Positions 24,673-35,107 are shown, counted from the first letter of the stretch. The stretch: 64,000 nt of DNA from Oscillospiraceae bacterium (GCA_015068245.1 SVKU01000002.1:62001-126000); one strand, 5' to 3'. A program made the numbers and translations. Notes: generated from the sequence alone by a model not told the origin.

Positions 24673-26649
24673 TTACCAACCGATGCACATTGCGGCATCG
24701 AATCCTGCACGGACAGCTTTCTGAACATTGCCGGTCTTTACGCAGTCACCGATAGCACGGAAGGTCTGTGCGCAGTCACGGAAGGATTCGGCAATATCGC
24801 TGGTGGGACGCATACCCATAGCGAGGATAACAGTTTCGGCTTCAATAAGGTGTTCAACACCTTCGGCATCCTTATAGTAGACACCTTCGGGAGCGATGGA
24901 GGTGCAGGTGCCGCCGGTGATGGCAGCCTTGCAGTGATCGCTGACCTGACCCTGAAGCTCTTCACGGTAGGTACGGGTTGCATCGGGGCAAAGGGCCTTC
25001 TGCATTTCGAGGATAGTAACTTCCTTGCCCATGGTGGCATAATGCACGCCAACTTCGCAGCCAACCTGACCACCGCCGATAACAACGACCTTGTCACCAA
25101 TGGGACGACCGGAGAAGAAGGAATCGCCTGCAGTCATAACATTGTCACCATTGATGCCGGGGATGGCTCTGGGAACCAGAGGAGTTGCGCCGGTGGCAGC
25201 GATAACAGTATCGAAGCCCATGGGAGCGATCAGTTCGGGTGTTGCGTTTACGTTGGTGCAAACTGTAATGTTGGGATCCTGCTGAACATGGTTGATGAGG
25301 TAACGCTCATACTTCAGCAGATCATATTTGAAGGACATGAAAGCAGCGTCTTTCAGCTGGCCGCCAAGAACGGCTTCCTTTTCAAACAGAGTGACCTTAT
25401 GACCACGCTTGGAAGCTTCCAGAGCAGCCATCATACCGGCAGGACCGCCGCCGATGATGCCAACATTCTGCTTCTGCCACTCATTGGGGATCATCATGTC
25501 GTTGAAGTCTTCGCGACCGGCAGTGGGGTTAACGGTGCAGACATATTTGTGAGTCAGCTTGAACTCGTCGAGGCAGCGGAAGCACTTGATGCAGGGGACG
25601 ATATCATCTGCCTTACCCTGCTTTGCCTTGCGGACAGTGTATGGGTCGGCGATAGTGCCGCGTGCCATGGCAACGATGTCGCACTTGCCTGCTGCCAAAG
25701 TATCATCGATAAGCTGAGGATGCTGGAAAGCTCCAAGACCCAGAACGGGAATGTGGATATCGGGACATTTCTTCACAGCTTCTGCCAGATAGACGTTGCA
25801 GCCGTCGGGCAGGAAACCGGAGGGATGAGTAATAGCACGGAGACGGGGTTCACGAACAACGCCGGCAGAAATGTGGGCGATGTCGATCTTGTCTTGAATG
25901 AGCTTGAAAAACTCGATACATTCGTCGACTTCAAAGCCGCCGGGTACACATTCGGAACCGGAGATGCGGTATTCGATAAGCAGGTCGCGGCCTACGCGCT
26001 CACGGATACGGTCAATGACCATCATGGGGAAGCGTGCACGGTTTTCGAGGCTGCCACCGTACTTGTCGGTACGATGGTTGGAACGGGGAGACAGGAACTC
26101 CTGCAGCAGAGTGCCGTGACCGCCGTGGATAAGCAGAGTGTCGAATCCGCAGAATTTGACGCACTGAGCAAGGTCAGCATAACGGTCAGCCAGCTTTTCC
26201 ATTTCGGATTCGGGGATCTCTTTGAAGTGAAGTCCATCGGATTCACGGACGAACTCGGAACAGGCATAGATATCTCCGGCAGCAATGGCTTCGGGAGTGT
26301 ACTCGCCTTCACCACCAAAATGGATCAGTTCATAGGAAGCCTTGCAGTCATAGAAGTGGATAGCATCGGTGAAGTGGATAAAGTTTCTCCAACCGGTGGG
26401 GTTTTCGATATCAAAGTTGGAGTGAATGGGGTTTCTGCCAGGGAAGTTGACCTGCTGGCCACCGCACTGTACCTGGGCAACGCCGCCTTTAGCCTTTTCG
26501 AGATAGTTCTTGATAAGAGCGGGTTCGGGATATGTAGGAGCGTTGTTCTGGATCATATGGCCCATGGAGGGAGCGGTAAAAATGCGGTTTTTGAACACTA
26601 CATTGCCCACCTTCAGGGGCTTGAAAATATTGGGGTACATCTGGTTCAT
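24673..26649 (-). CDS. NADH:flavin oxidoreductase (old yellow enzyme/BaiCD/2,4-dienoyl-CoA reductase type)
   Basis: 658 residues. The N-terminal TIM barrel starts IFKPLKVGNVVFKNRIFTAPSM and has HGGHGTLLQEFLSPRSNHRTDKYGG, the family's active-site HxxH/FLSP..N.R.D.YGG pattern. A 4Fe-4S site, CIKCFRC plus a distant Cys in YVCTVNP (about residues 350-370), links to the FAD/NADH half: VGIIGGGPAGMMAALEA, then VVVIGGGQVGCEVG and closing RAIGDC. Such enzymes reduce enoyl or enone C=C bonds with NADH, for instance in bile-acid or cinnamate metabolism. First gene of an operon with a TRAP transporter, so the substrate is probably an imported organic acid. The divergent LysR gene is the likely regulator. 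Confidence 0.9.
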   Translation of the reverse strand: MNQMYPNIFKPLKVGNVVFKNRIFTAPSMGHMIQNNAPTYPEPALIKNYLEKAKGGVAQVQCGGQQVNFPGRNPIHSNFDIENPTGWRNFIHFTDAIHFYDCKASYELIHFGGEGEYTPEAIAAGDIYACSEFVRESDGLHFKEIPESEMEKLADRYADLAQCVKFCGFDTLLIHGGHGTLLQEFLSPRSNHRTDKYGGSLENRARFPMMVIDRIRERVGRDLLIEYRISGSECVPGGFEVDECIEFFKLIQDKIDIAHISAGVVREPRLRAITHPSGFLPDGCNVYLAEAVKKCPDIHIPVLGLGAFQHPQLIDDTLAAGKCDIVAMARGTIADPYTVRKAKQGKADDIVPCIKCFRCLDEFKLTHKYVCTVNPTAGREDFNDMMIPNEWQKQNVGIIGGGPAGMMAALEASKRGHKVTLFEKEAVLGGQLKDAAFMSFKYDLLKYERYLINHVQQDPNITVCTNVNATPELIAPMGFDTVIAATGATPLVPRAIPGINGDNVMTAGDSFFSGRPIGDKVVVIGGGQVGCEVGVHYATMGKEVTILEMQKALCPDATRTYREELQGQVSDHCKAAITGGTCTSIAPEGVYYKDAEGVEHLIEAETVILAMGMRPTSDIAESFRDCAQTFRAIGDCVKTGNVQKAVRAGFDAAMCIGW

Positions 26650-26953
26650 TACTGGGGCTCTCCTTTCACTGCTTCTGAGAAAATTTTATACAATCGTTAA
26701 TTTTTTGACATTTTTCATCAATTGCATTTTAGTACTAATCGGGGCAAATGGGAAATACCGAATATGAATGTCACTTATAGAAAAATTCTATATATTTCTT
26801 CGTCGATTCACACTTTTTATACACGGAAATGGTCAGAATTAACAATCTGCTGTCAATTTGTAAAATTTACACTCGGCATTTAGCACCAAACTCTTGCACC
26901 GCTAAATAAAAAGTTATAAAATATCATAAGAAAATCTGAAAGGACATTCCATC
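26650..26953. other. Divergent control region, reductase-TRAP operon / LysR gene
   Basis: 304 bases without a gene. Holds the LysR promoter, a minus-strand TATAAA at 26685-26690 without a clear -35 (expected for an activated promoter), and AT-rich sequence where LysR sites would lie. I could not fix one T-N11-A box with confidence. Confidence 0.55.
26894..26922 (+). promoter_or_regulatory. Promoter of the LysR gene
   Basis: TTGCAC (26894-26899), 17-base spacer, TAAAAT (26917-26922). Confidence 0.65.
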
Positions 26954-27838
26954 ATGGATCTGAAACAGCTGCAATACTTCCTGGCAGTTGCCAAGCACTT
27001 GAACTTCAGCCGTGCAGCAGAGGCTCTTTACATATCTCAGCCCACCCTCAGCTATCAGATAGCGGAGCTCGAACGGGAACTGGGAACCCCTCTGTTTATC
27101 CGTGACCGGCGAAAGGTTTTTCTGACCCCCGCAGGAGGCGCACTTATAGGCATGGCCAATAAAACTCTGGAATGTGCCGACGAGATACACAGCATGGCTC
27201 AGCGTGGTTTCCCGGAAAGCGAGCTGCTGCAGTCCCTGAGTGTAGCCTTTGACAAAACGGAGGACCATTTCGAGTCCACAGGCGTCACGAGGCTCATAGC
27301 AGACTTTATCACCGCCTATCCGGAGGTTGAATTCAAATTGCAGCAGGCCAGTTATGAAGAGTGCATTGCTCATCTTGTGAACGAAACCATAGATGTGGCT
27401 TTTCTGGTTCTGCGCTATAACGAAACTCTTCCTGCGCCTATCCACAGCTGTCTTATCCATACAGACAGGCTTGTTTTGGTTACAAAAAAGGACCCCACCG
27501 TCCATTCCTGCGTGGAAGCCCTTAAAAAATATAATCTTGTTTCGGTACAAAGCCGCCCTCACGCTTTGACAAGGATCCTGAGATACTTCGAGCAGGAGGG
27601 CATCGACATTCACCCTCTGCCGGTGGATTCCATACCTGCTTCTTTTGCCTATGTCCAGGCAGGTATCGGTGCCATTATCCTGCCCCACAACTACTTTACA
27701 CAGCATAACTACAGCGACCTTCAGTCCTTCGAAATTCCGTCTCCCGTCGCCACCCTCAGTCATGTGCTGGCATGGAACCGAACACGTCAGAACCCCTGTA
27801 TCCAAAGGTTGGTCAGTTCAGCTGACGGACCGGTTTGA
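26954..27838 (+). CDS. LysR-family transcriptional regulator
   Basis: 294 residues. The winged HTH is clear: MDLKQLQYFLAVAKHLNFSRAAEALYISQPTLSYQIAELERELG, followed by the wing LFIRDRRKVFLTPAG and an effector-binding domain with two alpha/beta lobes. LysR proteins usually activate the divergently transcribed operon when bound to a pathway compound; the operon here is reductase-dctQMP-yeiH, starting 304 bases away. ATG follows a weak GAAAGGAC site. The likely ligand is the substrate carried by the TRAP system. Confidence 0.92.
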   Translation: MDLKQLQYFLAVAKHLNFSRAAEALYISQPTLSYQIAELERELGTPLFIRDRRKVFLTPAGGALIGMANKTLECADEIHSMAQRGFPESELLQSLSVAFDKTEDHFESTGVTRLIADFITAYPEVEFKLQQASYEECIAHLVNETIDVAFLVLRYNETLPAPIHSCLIHTDRLVLVTKKDPTVHSCVEALKKYNLVSVQSRPHALTRILRYFEQEGIDIHPLPVDSIPASFAYVQAGIGAIILPHNYFTQHNYSDLQSFEIPSPVATLSHVLAWNRTRQNPCIQRLVSSADGPV

Positions 27839-27939
27839 TTCCGTCACAGGCTTCCGCAGAGCCTGCCGATTGCACAGGCACAAACTTTCTGCGGCAATCT
27901 TTAATTCTCACCTTAGCACTTCGCAGTAAAGTGAATATA

Positions 27940-27975
27940 ATGAAGCGGTCAGAGATTTGATATCTCTGACCGCTT
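27940..27975. repeat. Hairpin repeat, copy A
   Basis: 36 bases identical to copy B at 28181-28216; a 14-bp stem AAGCGGTCAGAGAT/ATCTCTGACCGCTT with a 5-base loop. Confidence 0.85.
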
Positions 27976-28180
27976 GAGACTGTCAAAACACCTCGTAGAG
28001 TTCGCTGACAAAGTCAGCGAAAAAAAGTCCAATATGAAATTTCCGTCAGCATGTATGTCGGAAATTTCTCTGCTCAGTTTGCAAACGTGCGAGGAAGAAT
28101 GCAAAGCATTCTTCGGAGTGCGCTGCAGCAAACTGCAAAAACTCGTGTCAAAATAGTCTTTCAGACTATTTTGACACGCT
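27976..28180. repeat. Hairpin array between the two repeat copies
   Basis: Four more hairpins follow one another: TTCGCTGAC/GTCAGCGAA; GAAATTTCCG/CGGAAATTTC; a long one with outer CAGTTTGC/GCAAACTG and inner GAAGAATGC/GCATTCTTC; and GTGTCAAAATAGTCT/AGACTATTTTGACAC. Origin and role unknown. Confidence 0.7.
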
Positions 28181-28216
28181 ATGAAGCGGTCAGAGATTTG
28201 ATATCTCTGACCGCTT
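28181..28216. repeat. Hairpin repeat, copy B; terminator of the SLH gene
   Basis: Same 36 bases as copy A, lying 12 bases beyond the stop codon of the SLH protein gene, where an intrinsic terminator is expected. Confidence 0.75.
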
Positions 28217-28228
28217 TGTGTTTGGGTA

Positions 28229-31200
28229 TCAGTCTATGTCTGTTCTGATGGTCATTTTACGGGTGAATGTTCTGTCTTCCTCAACCATACTGTAATCACC
28301 ATCCACAGGGCTGTACTTGACGCCGTAGATAAGCTCAACGCTCTGAATTGCGTATTCGTCCATTGCAGCGTAAAGTGCAGCTTCGTCGATCACGAAGGAA
28401 TCGACACCTGTCCATACAATGTACTTGTCGAACCAGGAGTTGCTGAAGTATGCCACAAGCTTGGGAGCGTTCTTATACTCATAGAAGTTATAAGTTCTCT
28501 TCCATGTGGAATCATACAGTGTGCTGTTTATACTTGCTGAGATCGAACCGTTACTGGACGATGTCAGATATTCATCGCTGAGAGCAGTCAGCTGATAGGC
28601 TGCGGAATCAACTTTTCGTGCATAGCCGGTGAGGTTGAAAGTAACCGGTTTGCTTTCAGAAAATCTTGTTTTCTCTTCGCATTTCACACCCTTGAACACC
28701 TCTGCACCGTCTTTATAAACATCCAACCGTAACCATCCAAGTGTCCACCCTTGCCATGTCTCATATTCAAATTCGATGGTTGTGGGTATGGTCCCCATAG
28801 CATTAGGCAGGTCACCACCGATAGCCACATTGTAAATATCAGTGTCACCCTTTTCGAAATCATTTCCATCCAAATCCAAATGCTGTTTGTTTCCGCCTCC
28901 AAATTTTGCAAATACATCTGCATTCGTGCCGGCGTCCGTTTCATCTGGAGTATGTATGGTCAGCTTGTAGGAATATCCACCCTCATTGCTGATAAGAGAC
29001 TTTGCGGCAGCGCCGCCGGTGTAATCGCTCAGCTTGAAAGCAACACCGCCTGCGGGATCGGACTGCAGATAGTTTCTGCCTTCCGCAAGACGTACCCACA
29101 GATACAGGGTGGTGTTTGAGCCTGCGGTATTGCCGTCGCATACGTTATACGCAACACCCTGTGACCATTTGCTGCTGTTGGCAGCAGGTGCGCTGTCGGG
29201 GGTGGTGGTTACTGCATACTCGAATGCGCCGTCACCGACATAGCTGCTGGGTGCGTTGGGGATGACGTTTGCATAATAGGCAGATTTAACAGAAGGATCC
29301 GAGTCAACACTGCTGGCTATCTTTGTGATTTCAAAGACATGGTCAATGGCGATATCGACTTTTCTGAAATCGTCACAGGCAGGCCTTGTAAGACGCGCCA
29401 GATAAACGTCGGCATTCTTCGGTTCATCTTCGTATCTGCCGCCGGCAACGTTGGTTTTGTACTCTACCTTAAAATCAGTGGGGCAGGTAAAGGTCTCGCC
29501 ATTGTGGGTGAATGTTACATCATCATCCATGGTGTAGTCAGCTTTATGACCATCGCCGTCATAGGGCACATCATAGAAAGTGAAATCAAACACTTCTTCC
29601 ACAACGCTGTCAGGGATCTGAACCAGCATTTTCCAGTGAGCCCAAATGGTTGTGTCTTTGGTGACCTTGACCTGAGTATCCTTGATCACCCGGGTGCCGC
29701 CATCACCGAAAACTACGTCCTCGAATCCGGCAGGACGGTCAATAAACGTAAAGCCGGTTTCCTGATAGTAAGCGTCTTCATATTTGGGAAGCATCTTGGG
29801 TTCGGTCCACCAGCCGTCGAAACGGTACTGGCCGGTCCATCTTGCCTTGGGAAGTTCGGTTCTTTCGAACAGGGAATAGTCCACCTGACCGTCTACATAG
29901 GTCAGAACATAGTTTTCTTCAAAGTTTTGACCGTAGAAGCTGTCGTAAAGCATGACCTTGGAATAACCCTTGGGCCACACGCCGCCGAACTCATTGAAAC
30001 TGATCTCATACTCATTGGGTATCCACTTGGCGTAAACGGTTGCGCCGCCCTTGGGCATTTTCTGAGTGAGGAATTCATCTTCAAAGGTATCCTGGTCGGT
30101 AAACCAGCCGCCGAAGGTATAGCCGATTCTTGTAGGTTTATAAAGCGGTCCGATATAACCGTTTTCCAGTTTGACGATGTTGGTAAGGTCAAACACGAAA
30201 TCAGAGGCATAGCCCTTTTCGGACTCGGGGGTTGCGGTGGTTTCAACAGTACCATCGGAATAGTTTTCCACGAAGTTGATGGTATAGCGTTCGCCGGTCA
30301 GCTTGCCGCAGTCCACGATATAGTTGGTGGAGTTGTTGATAGGCACGTTGACATTGGGGGTCACCGTTCTGATTTCCATGTTCAGCTCAGATTTAACAAT
30401 ATCTTCGATATACTCATACTGTTCCGTGCTGATGGTGGTACCTTTGCGAATCTTGAAGGTCACGTCCTCATGGCTGTTGGGTATACCTGCGAAGGTAAAT
30501 ACCGCAGAAGTGGTAACGTCAACATAGTTCGCCTTGGCAGTAATGCCGTTTTCCATAGCTTCTGCCATGGTTCTGTTGATGGGTTTTGTCAGGTCGACGA
30601 CCTGCTCTTCACCGTTGATAACAACGGTTGCATCGGTGGTGACCTCGGTAAACTTGGAATAGTAGCTATTTACATCATTGGTGCCGGAGTCCTCGAGGTC
30701 GGAGAAGTCAAAGGCTTCGCCATACTTAGCGTAATAGGTCTTTTCGGTGATGGGGTTGCCGTTTTCATCGGTAACACCCTCCAGTCCGGTTACCGTTACC
30801 GCATACCTCTTATAGGTAACATCGAATTCATAAGTAAGATCTTCGATGATAAGGAGGTCTTCGGTCTGGATATTGCCGTAACCGGGAGATTTTTCAAAGT
30901 CGTATACTGCATCGTCCCAGCCGATGAGTTCCTTGACCTCATCCTCGGTGGGCAGATCAAAGGGCTGGCGCTTCAGAAGACGCTTTCTCCATACGGTTTC
31001 GTAACCGTCAAGTAGGTTGCCCACACGAACTTCGGCGGTAAAGTATTCCTTAAGCTCCAGGTTGGAAAGGTTGGTCCATACAAGAGGCACGGTAACTGAC
31101 ATATCATAGTTGCTGAATGCCATTTTGCCGTGTTTGTAAGTGACTGTCAGGTCACATTCCACAAATCTGGTACCTTCGGGAACATTTACCAGAATTTTGC

Positions 31201-34200
31201 CTTTGCTGGTATCAACGCTGAAATCGGGATTGGATACGGAGTAATAGTAATTGTTATAATCCAGGCTTTCGCTGCCCATACGACCGGTGTCGAGATCTAT
31301 GTACGACAGGGCCAGTACGCTGGAGGGAATTGCCATGGAAATACCGTTGTCGCTGTTTCTGTCTTCGTCATAAATGACCACCTGTTCGCCGCTTTCAGGC
31401 TGATAGGCAAAGTCATAATAATAACGTCTGTTGCCGCCATACAGCAGGGGGAATTCCTCGTTCACAAAGTCGTAGGAATACTCAAACAGACTCAGCGCTT
31501 CGGCTTCAAAGCTGACTATCAGATACAGGCCGAATTCAGTAAATACGGCGCCGATCATGCGTTCCGAAGTGGTCCATTTATCCGAACCCTTGGGGCGATA
31601 TTTGTTGTTTTCGTACACATAGAAGCCGTACAGTTTGAGGTATGGGCCAAGTTCTGCCGCAATGCCGACAGATGCCAGATCACCGGTACCTACGGCCACA
31701 TAGAACTTTGCCTTAACACCTGCACGGAGACCCAGTCTGCCCATTACATAGAACTGGAACTGGAAGCTTTCGTCCAGCAGATCGGTGGTGGAAGATCCGC
31801 CGGTGGGCTTGAACAGGCCGATTTCGAACCAGAAGCTGTAACGTTTGCCAACCTGATACTCAAGGCCGGAGCCGATGGCGATGCTCATATCTGCACCTAC
31901 CACGAAATCCACCTCAACACCGATGGCAAAACCGTATACAAATACTTCCTTGGAGAACATTTCTTTTTCAACAAGGTTCACCCAGTCAGTATCGCGCTCA
32001 ATAACCTCCTGGTATTTTTCCATCAGCGCCTGGAGTGATTTTTCGTAATCCCTGCTGATGCCGCTTTCCTCAGCAACATCTGCTACGCTGAGCAGGTCGG
32101 AGGCAACGCTTGTGCGGTTCATTGCTTCGCACAGGCGGTTCCACTTGCTGCGGGTAACTCTGGTGATATCGGTTATCTGAGACCAAAGGTCATCGATCTC
32201 GCTTTCATATGCACGCTGTTCGGAAGCAGACGCAATACCGCCGTCTATAAGGCGTTGAAGCTGAGCCACCTGATCCAGCAGATCGTCAACTTCGGGATCA
32301 CTGATAAGTTCTTCGATATCTTCCCATGCGGACTCATCATTGGAAACGGTATAGACCTCAGCCGCAAAGTCAAAATCGGTAAAGCTCTTAACATCAATGT
32401 CTGCGCCCACGTGAACACCTACGGGAACGGGAACGAAAACGATCTCTTTATAAACAATTTCACCCTTGACCTTGGGGTCAACGGAAACTTCCTGCAGGAA
32501 AGAAGCCGAAAGGTCGATGACTACGTTTCCGCCGTCGGCAGTGGAAATGTTGACCTTTACGTCGACACTTATAGACAGCTGTACACCGTCACCGATACGA
32601 AGCTGTTTTTTATCGGTTATGATATCGAAATCCCATCTGAGGTCTTCCAGTTCAAAGTCTGCTCCGCCATAACCGTTGTCAACGATAACCATCTCGGCAA
32701 GGTATTCTGCGGCTTCCTGCGGGAATCTGCTTTCTTCCAGCTGACGGGAAATGGTTTTTTTCATCTCATACAGCTGAGGTTCGTCTATAAGCATATCGCC
32801 GGAGTAATCAACGTCTGCATAGAGGTTCATACTGTCGAGGATATACTGTCTGCTTACGGTCTTGTAGGTAATAACACCATTTTCGTAACCTGTTATCTCG
32901 CCGTATGTATATCCCAGTTCTTCCTCGGTGGGATTCTCTTTACCTCCGGTATAGAGGGAGGTATAGATGGTAACGAAGTCGCCTTCGTTGATTTTGGGAA
33001 TGGCTTTGTCGATGGTGTCCTGAACGTCCAGTTCCGTTTCGCCGATGATTATTTCATAGGTGGGAACGTCCAGTTCGCTGATATTGATGGTATTGTCGGT
33101 AGGGACAGCATCCACCAGGAATGGGAAGTTGTCGGCAATTTCATAGAGCTTCTTCTGGTCTGCTTCGCCCATAGCCGCGAATGTAACGGTATCGTCCGTA
33201 ACATCGGCAGCAACCTTGACATAGGTTACGGGGTTCAGCAGCTCGGCACCGTCGTTTGCATCTCTGTCGGTGGGTTTTTTGCCAACATAAATACAAAGGA
33301 CATCGCCTTCTTTAAGCTCCATCAGTTCTTCCAGAGTGTCAATATCATTATCGACCTCTTCGGCATCATTGCTGACAATCTGTTCATCAGCTTCCACAAA
33401 CTTGAAGGAACCTGTGCCGTTTACCAGACCCTTAAGGGCTTCGGTATCCAATTCGCCAAAAGTGTCTCCGTCAACGGAGTATTCGATATCGCCGGTATCT
33501 TTCAAATACTTGATTCCGGTGTTCATCCGCAGGTTATCCACAGGTGCCATATAGATAGACAGTGTGGCGGTGCGGATGGTATCGGCCATTTCTTCGCCGT
33601 CCTCAACAAAGATCCAGCCATCGGCCAGAGTCAGCTCATAGATGCTGCCTTCGTTGTATTTATCCACAGGAGCTACAACATAATCCTTGCCGCTGCCGGT
33701 AATTTTGATTTCAACAGGATCGGTGCCGTCTTTCGTCTCAATGGAGGCCGCTTTCTTAACCTCAGCTTCGGAAGGCGTTCCTGCTCCAACCCATCTGATG
33801 GAATATTTAACATCGGTGGGCAGATTTTCTCTGGCGAAAGAAGTGAAATTGTAGGTCTCCTGTTTTTCTATCTTCTCATACTTTGCATAAACCTTGGTAG
33901 TTTGTTTTACCGGGTCGCCGGCATAGAAAGGCTGGGTATATTCGGGGTCAAGATAGTAACCCACAAGGATCGCGTTTTCCTTGGAGGACTTTTCAACGCT
34001 GGGCAAGCCGGCCAAAGGCAAATTGTCTATGGCATAGAGAGTGTCAATCAGGTTGCCCTCGTCATCATAGAAGCTGACGGGATTCATAATAACCCCTTTG
34101 TAGGGATCGATCTGGGGTTCGGGTTCTTTTTCAGGGGTAAGCTCCAGAACAAAATCAGAGTTTATGCCGGAAGGATCAGCCGGTACACCGTCGAGAATTA

Positions 34201-34972
34201 TATCCGCACCAACGACGGAAGGATCAACACTTACACGGTCGGAAAACACGCCGGGTTCTTTATACCATGCCTTGACGTTGATGTCCGCACGGCGGCATAT
34301 CCCTGCCATCCATGCACGGGTTGCCTTTGCATCGGGGTCGGCATAGCTGCCGTCACCGGTCATGATGCCGGATCTCCACAGTTTGCTGACAGCATCACGG
34401 GCCCAGTCCTCTGCATCGGCGATGTCGGCAGGTTCACTTGCTCCTGCCGCATTGCTGAAATACACCACATCAAAGGCTTCAAAATAGCGCACCAGGAAGG
34501 TTGCTGCCTGCTGACGGTCTATCAGCGCATCAGGAGAGAATTTTCCGCCGCCTGTACCGGTGGTGATTCCGTGTTTGGCTGCCCATGCAACATAAGGAGC
34601 ATAGTACTGATCAGCAGAAACGTCGCTGAAGTCAGATACGCCTGCGTAACCGGCAGCGTCCACACCCGCCATGCGTCCCAAAACGGTGACGAACATTCCT
34701 CGGGTCATGGTACCATCGGGGTCGAAAGTGGTAGTGGTGGTGCCGGTGAAAAAACCGTTGGCTCGCACATACATCACATCGTCAAAATATGCGTCTGCGC
34801 TGCTGACATCTGTGAACGGGTTGTCCACCGCAGTCTGCACCTGCAGGGTGTCGCTCTCTTTCAGTACGTCCCATATGTATGATGGCAGCACGGCAAGCGC
34901 CGAGATCGGTGCGACCGTCAGCATCATGCACAGCACAAGCAGCATACTTATTACTCTTCTTATTGTTTTCAT
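28229..34972 (-). CDS. Giant SLH-domain surface protein
   Basis: 2247 residues. A signal peptide (MKTIRRVISMLLVLCMML…SALA) is followed by three S-layer homology domains at about 50-225, each with the F.DV...Y/W....V.... G..TG pattern (NPFTDVSSADAYFDDV, SDFSDVSADQYYAPYV, IADAEDWARDAV), which bind pyruvylated cell-wall polysaccharide. A long beta-rich middle includes a helical stretch near 895-960. Around 1600-1750 are InlB-type (Flg_new/B-repeat) units such as GYTFGGWFTDQD...TVYAKWIP and TTIWAHWKM. The tail is again beta-rich. It is probably an anchored cell-surface structural or binding protein. The divergent two-component genes may control it. The function of the middle is unknown. Confidence 0.88.
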   Translation of the reverse strand: MKTIRRVISMLLVLCMMLTVAPISALAVLPSYIWDVLKESDTLQVQTAVDNPFTDVSSADAYFDDVMYVRANGFFTGTTTTTFDPDGTMTRGMFVTVLGRMAGVDAAGYAGVSDFSDVSADQYYAPYVAWAAKHGITTGTGGGKFSPDALIDRQQAATFLVRYFEAFDVVYFSNAAGASEPADIADAEDWARDAVSKLWRSGIMTGDGSYADPDAKATRAWMAGICRRADINVKAWYKEPGVFSDRVSVDPSVVGADIILDGVPADPSGINSDFVLELTPEKEPEPQIDPYKGVIMNPVSFYDDEGNLIDTLYAIDNLPLAGLPSVEKSSKENAILVGYYLDPEYTQPFYAGDPVKQTTKVYAKYEKIEKQETYNFTSFARENLPTDVKYSIRWVGAGTPSEAEVKKAASIETKDGTDPVEIKITGSGKDYVVAPVDKYNEGSIYELTLADGWIFVEDGEEMADTIRTATLSIYMAPVDNLRMNTGIKYLKDTGDIEYSVDGDTFGELDTEALKGLVNGTGSFKFVEADEQIVSNDAEEVDNDIDTLEELMELKEGDVLCIYVGKKPTDRDANDGAELLNPVTYVKVAADVTDDTVTFAAMGEADQKKLYEIADNFPFLVDAVPTDNTINISELDVPTYEIIIGETELDVQDTIDKAIPKINEGDFVTIYTSLYTGGKENPTEEELGYTYGEITGYENGVITYKTVSRQYILDSMNLYADVDYSGDMLIDEPQLYEMKKTISRQLEESRFPQEAAEYLAEMVIVDNGYGGADFELEDLRWDFDIITDKKQLRIGDGVQLSISVDVKVNISTADGGNVVIDLSASFLQEVSVDPKVKGEIVYKEIVFVPVPVGVHVGADIDVKSFTDFDFAAEVYTVSNDESAWEDIEELISDPEVDDLLDQVAQLQRLIDGGIASASEQRAYESEIDDLWSQITDITRVTRSKWNRLCEAMNRTSVASDLLSVADVAEESGISRDYEKSLQALMEKYQEVIERDTDWVNLVEKEMFSKEVFVYGFAIGVEVDFVVGADMSIAIGSGLEYQVGKRYSFWFEIGLFKPTGGSSTTDLLDESFQFQFYVMGRLGLRAGVKAKFYVAVGTGDLASVGIAAELGPYLKLYGFYVYENNKYRPKGSDKWTTSERMIGAVFTEFGLYLIVSFEAEALSLFEYSYDFVNEEFPLLYGGNRRYYYDFAYQPESGEQVVIYDEDRNSDNGISMAIPSSVLALSYIDLDTGRMGSESLDYNNYYYSVSNPDFSVDTSKGKILVNVPEGTRFVECDLTVTYKHGKMAFSNYDMSVTVPLVWTNLSNLELKEYFTAEVRVGNLLDGYETVWRKRLLKRQPFDLPTEDEVKELIGWDDAVYDFEKSPGYGNIQTEDLLIIEDLTYEFDVTYKRYAVTVTGLEGVTDENGNPITEKTYYAKYGEAFDFSDLEDSGTNDVNSYYSKFTEVTTDATVVINGEEQVVDLTKPINRTMAEAMENGITAKANYVDVTTSAVFTFAGIPNSHEDVTFKIRKGTTISTEQYEYIEDIVKSELNMEIRTVTPNVNVPINNSTNYIVDCGKLTGERYTINFVENYSDGTVETTATPESEKGYASDFVFDLTNIVKLENGYIGPLYKPTRIGYTFGGWFTDQDTFEDEFLTQKMPKGGATVYAKWIPNEYEISFNEFGGVWPKGYSKVMLYDSFYGQNFEENYVLTYVDGQVDYSLFERTELPKARWTGQYRFDGWWTEPKMLPKYEDAYYQETGFTFIDRPAGFEDVVFGDGGTRVIKDTQVKVTKDTTIWAHWKMLVQIPDSVVEEVFDFTFYDVPYDGDGHKADYTMDDDVTFTHNGETFTCPTDFKVEYKTNVAGGRYEDEPKNADVYLARLTRPACDDFRKVDIAIDHVFEITKIASSVDSDPSVKSAYYANVIPNAPSSYVGDGAFEYAVTTTPDSAPAANSSKWSQGVAYNVCDGNTAGSNTTLYLWVRLAEGRNYLQSDPAGGVAFKLSDYTGGAAAKSLISNEGGYSYKLTIHTPDETDAGTNADVFAKFGGGNKQHLDLDGNDFEKGDTDIYNVAIGGDLPNAMGTIPTTIEFEYETWQGWTLGWLRLDVYKDGAEVFKGVKCEEKTRFSESKPVTFNLTGYARKVDSAAYQLTALSDEYLTSSSNGSISASINSTLYDSTWKRTYNFYEYKNAPKLVAYFSNSWFDKYIVWTGVDSFVIDEAALYAAMDEYAIQSVELIYGVKYSPVDGDYSMVEEDRTFTRKMTIRTDID

Positions 34973-35107
34973 TTTCGGGGATACCTCCCGTTCGTTATAC
35001 TATTTCTTGGCCTATAATGATAGCACATTAAGGCCGTACTGTGCGGTACTTTGGCGCGAAATGCAGCTTTTTCGCCCTGAAATGCCATTACCCGCCACCC
35101 CCCTTGC

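Larger units (their letters stand above)
27839..28228. other. 390-base region between LysR gene and SLH gene, filled with hairpins
   Basis: No ORF worth calling. The first 100 bases are plain; 27940-28216 is the repeat array described in the next entries. Confidence 0.6.

Noticed and set aside
27940..28216. Insertion sequence with target-site duplication
   Set aside because: No transposase and no terminal inverted repeats; the 36-base copies are hairpins and not typical target duplications.
32255..34882. 875-codon open frame on the plus strand
   Set aside because: Lies wholly antisense to the SLH protein gene; no ribosome site, composition of a shadow frame (Ile/Gly/Val-rich, no domain).
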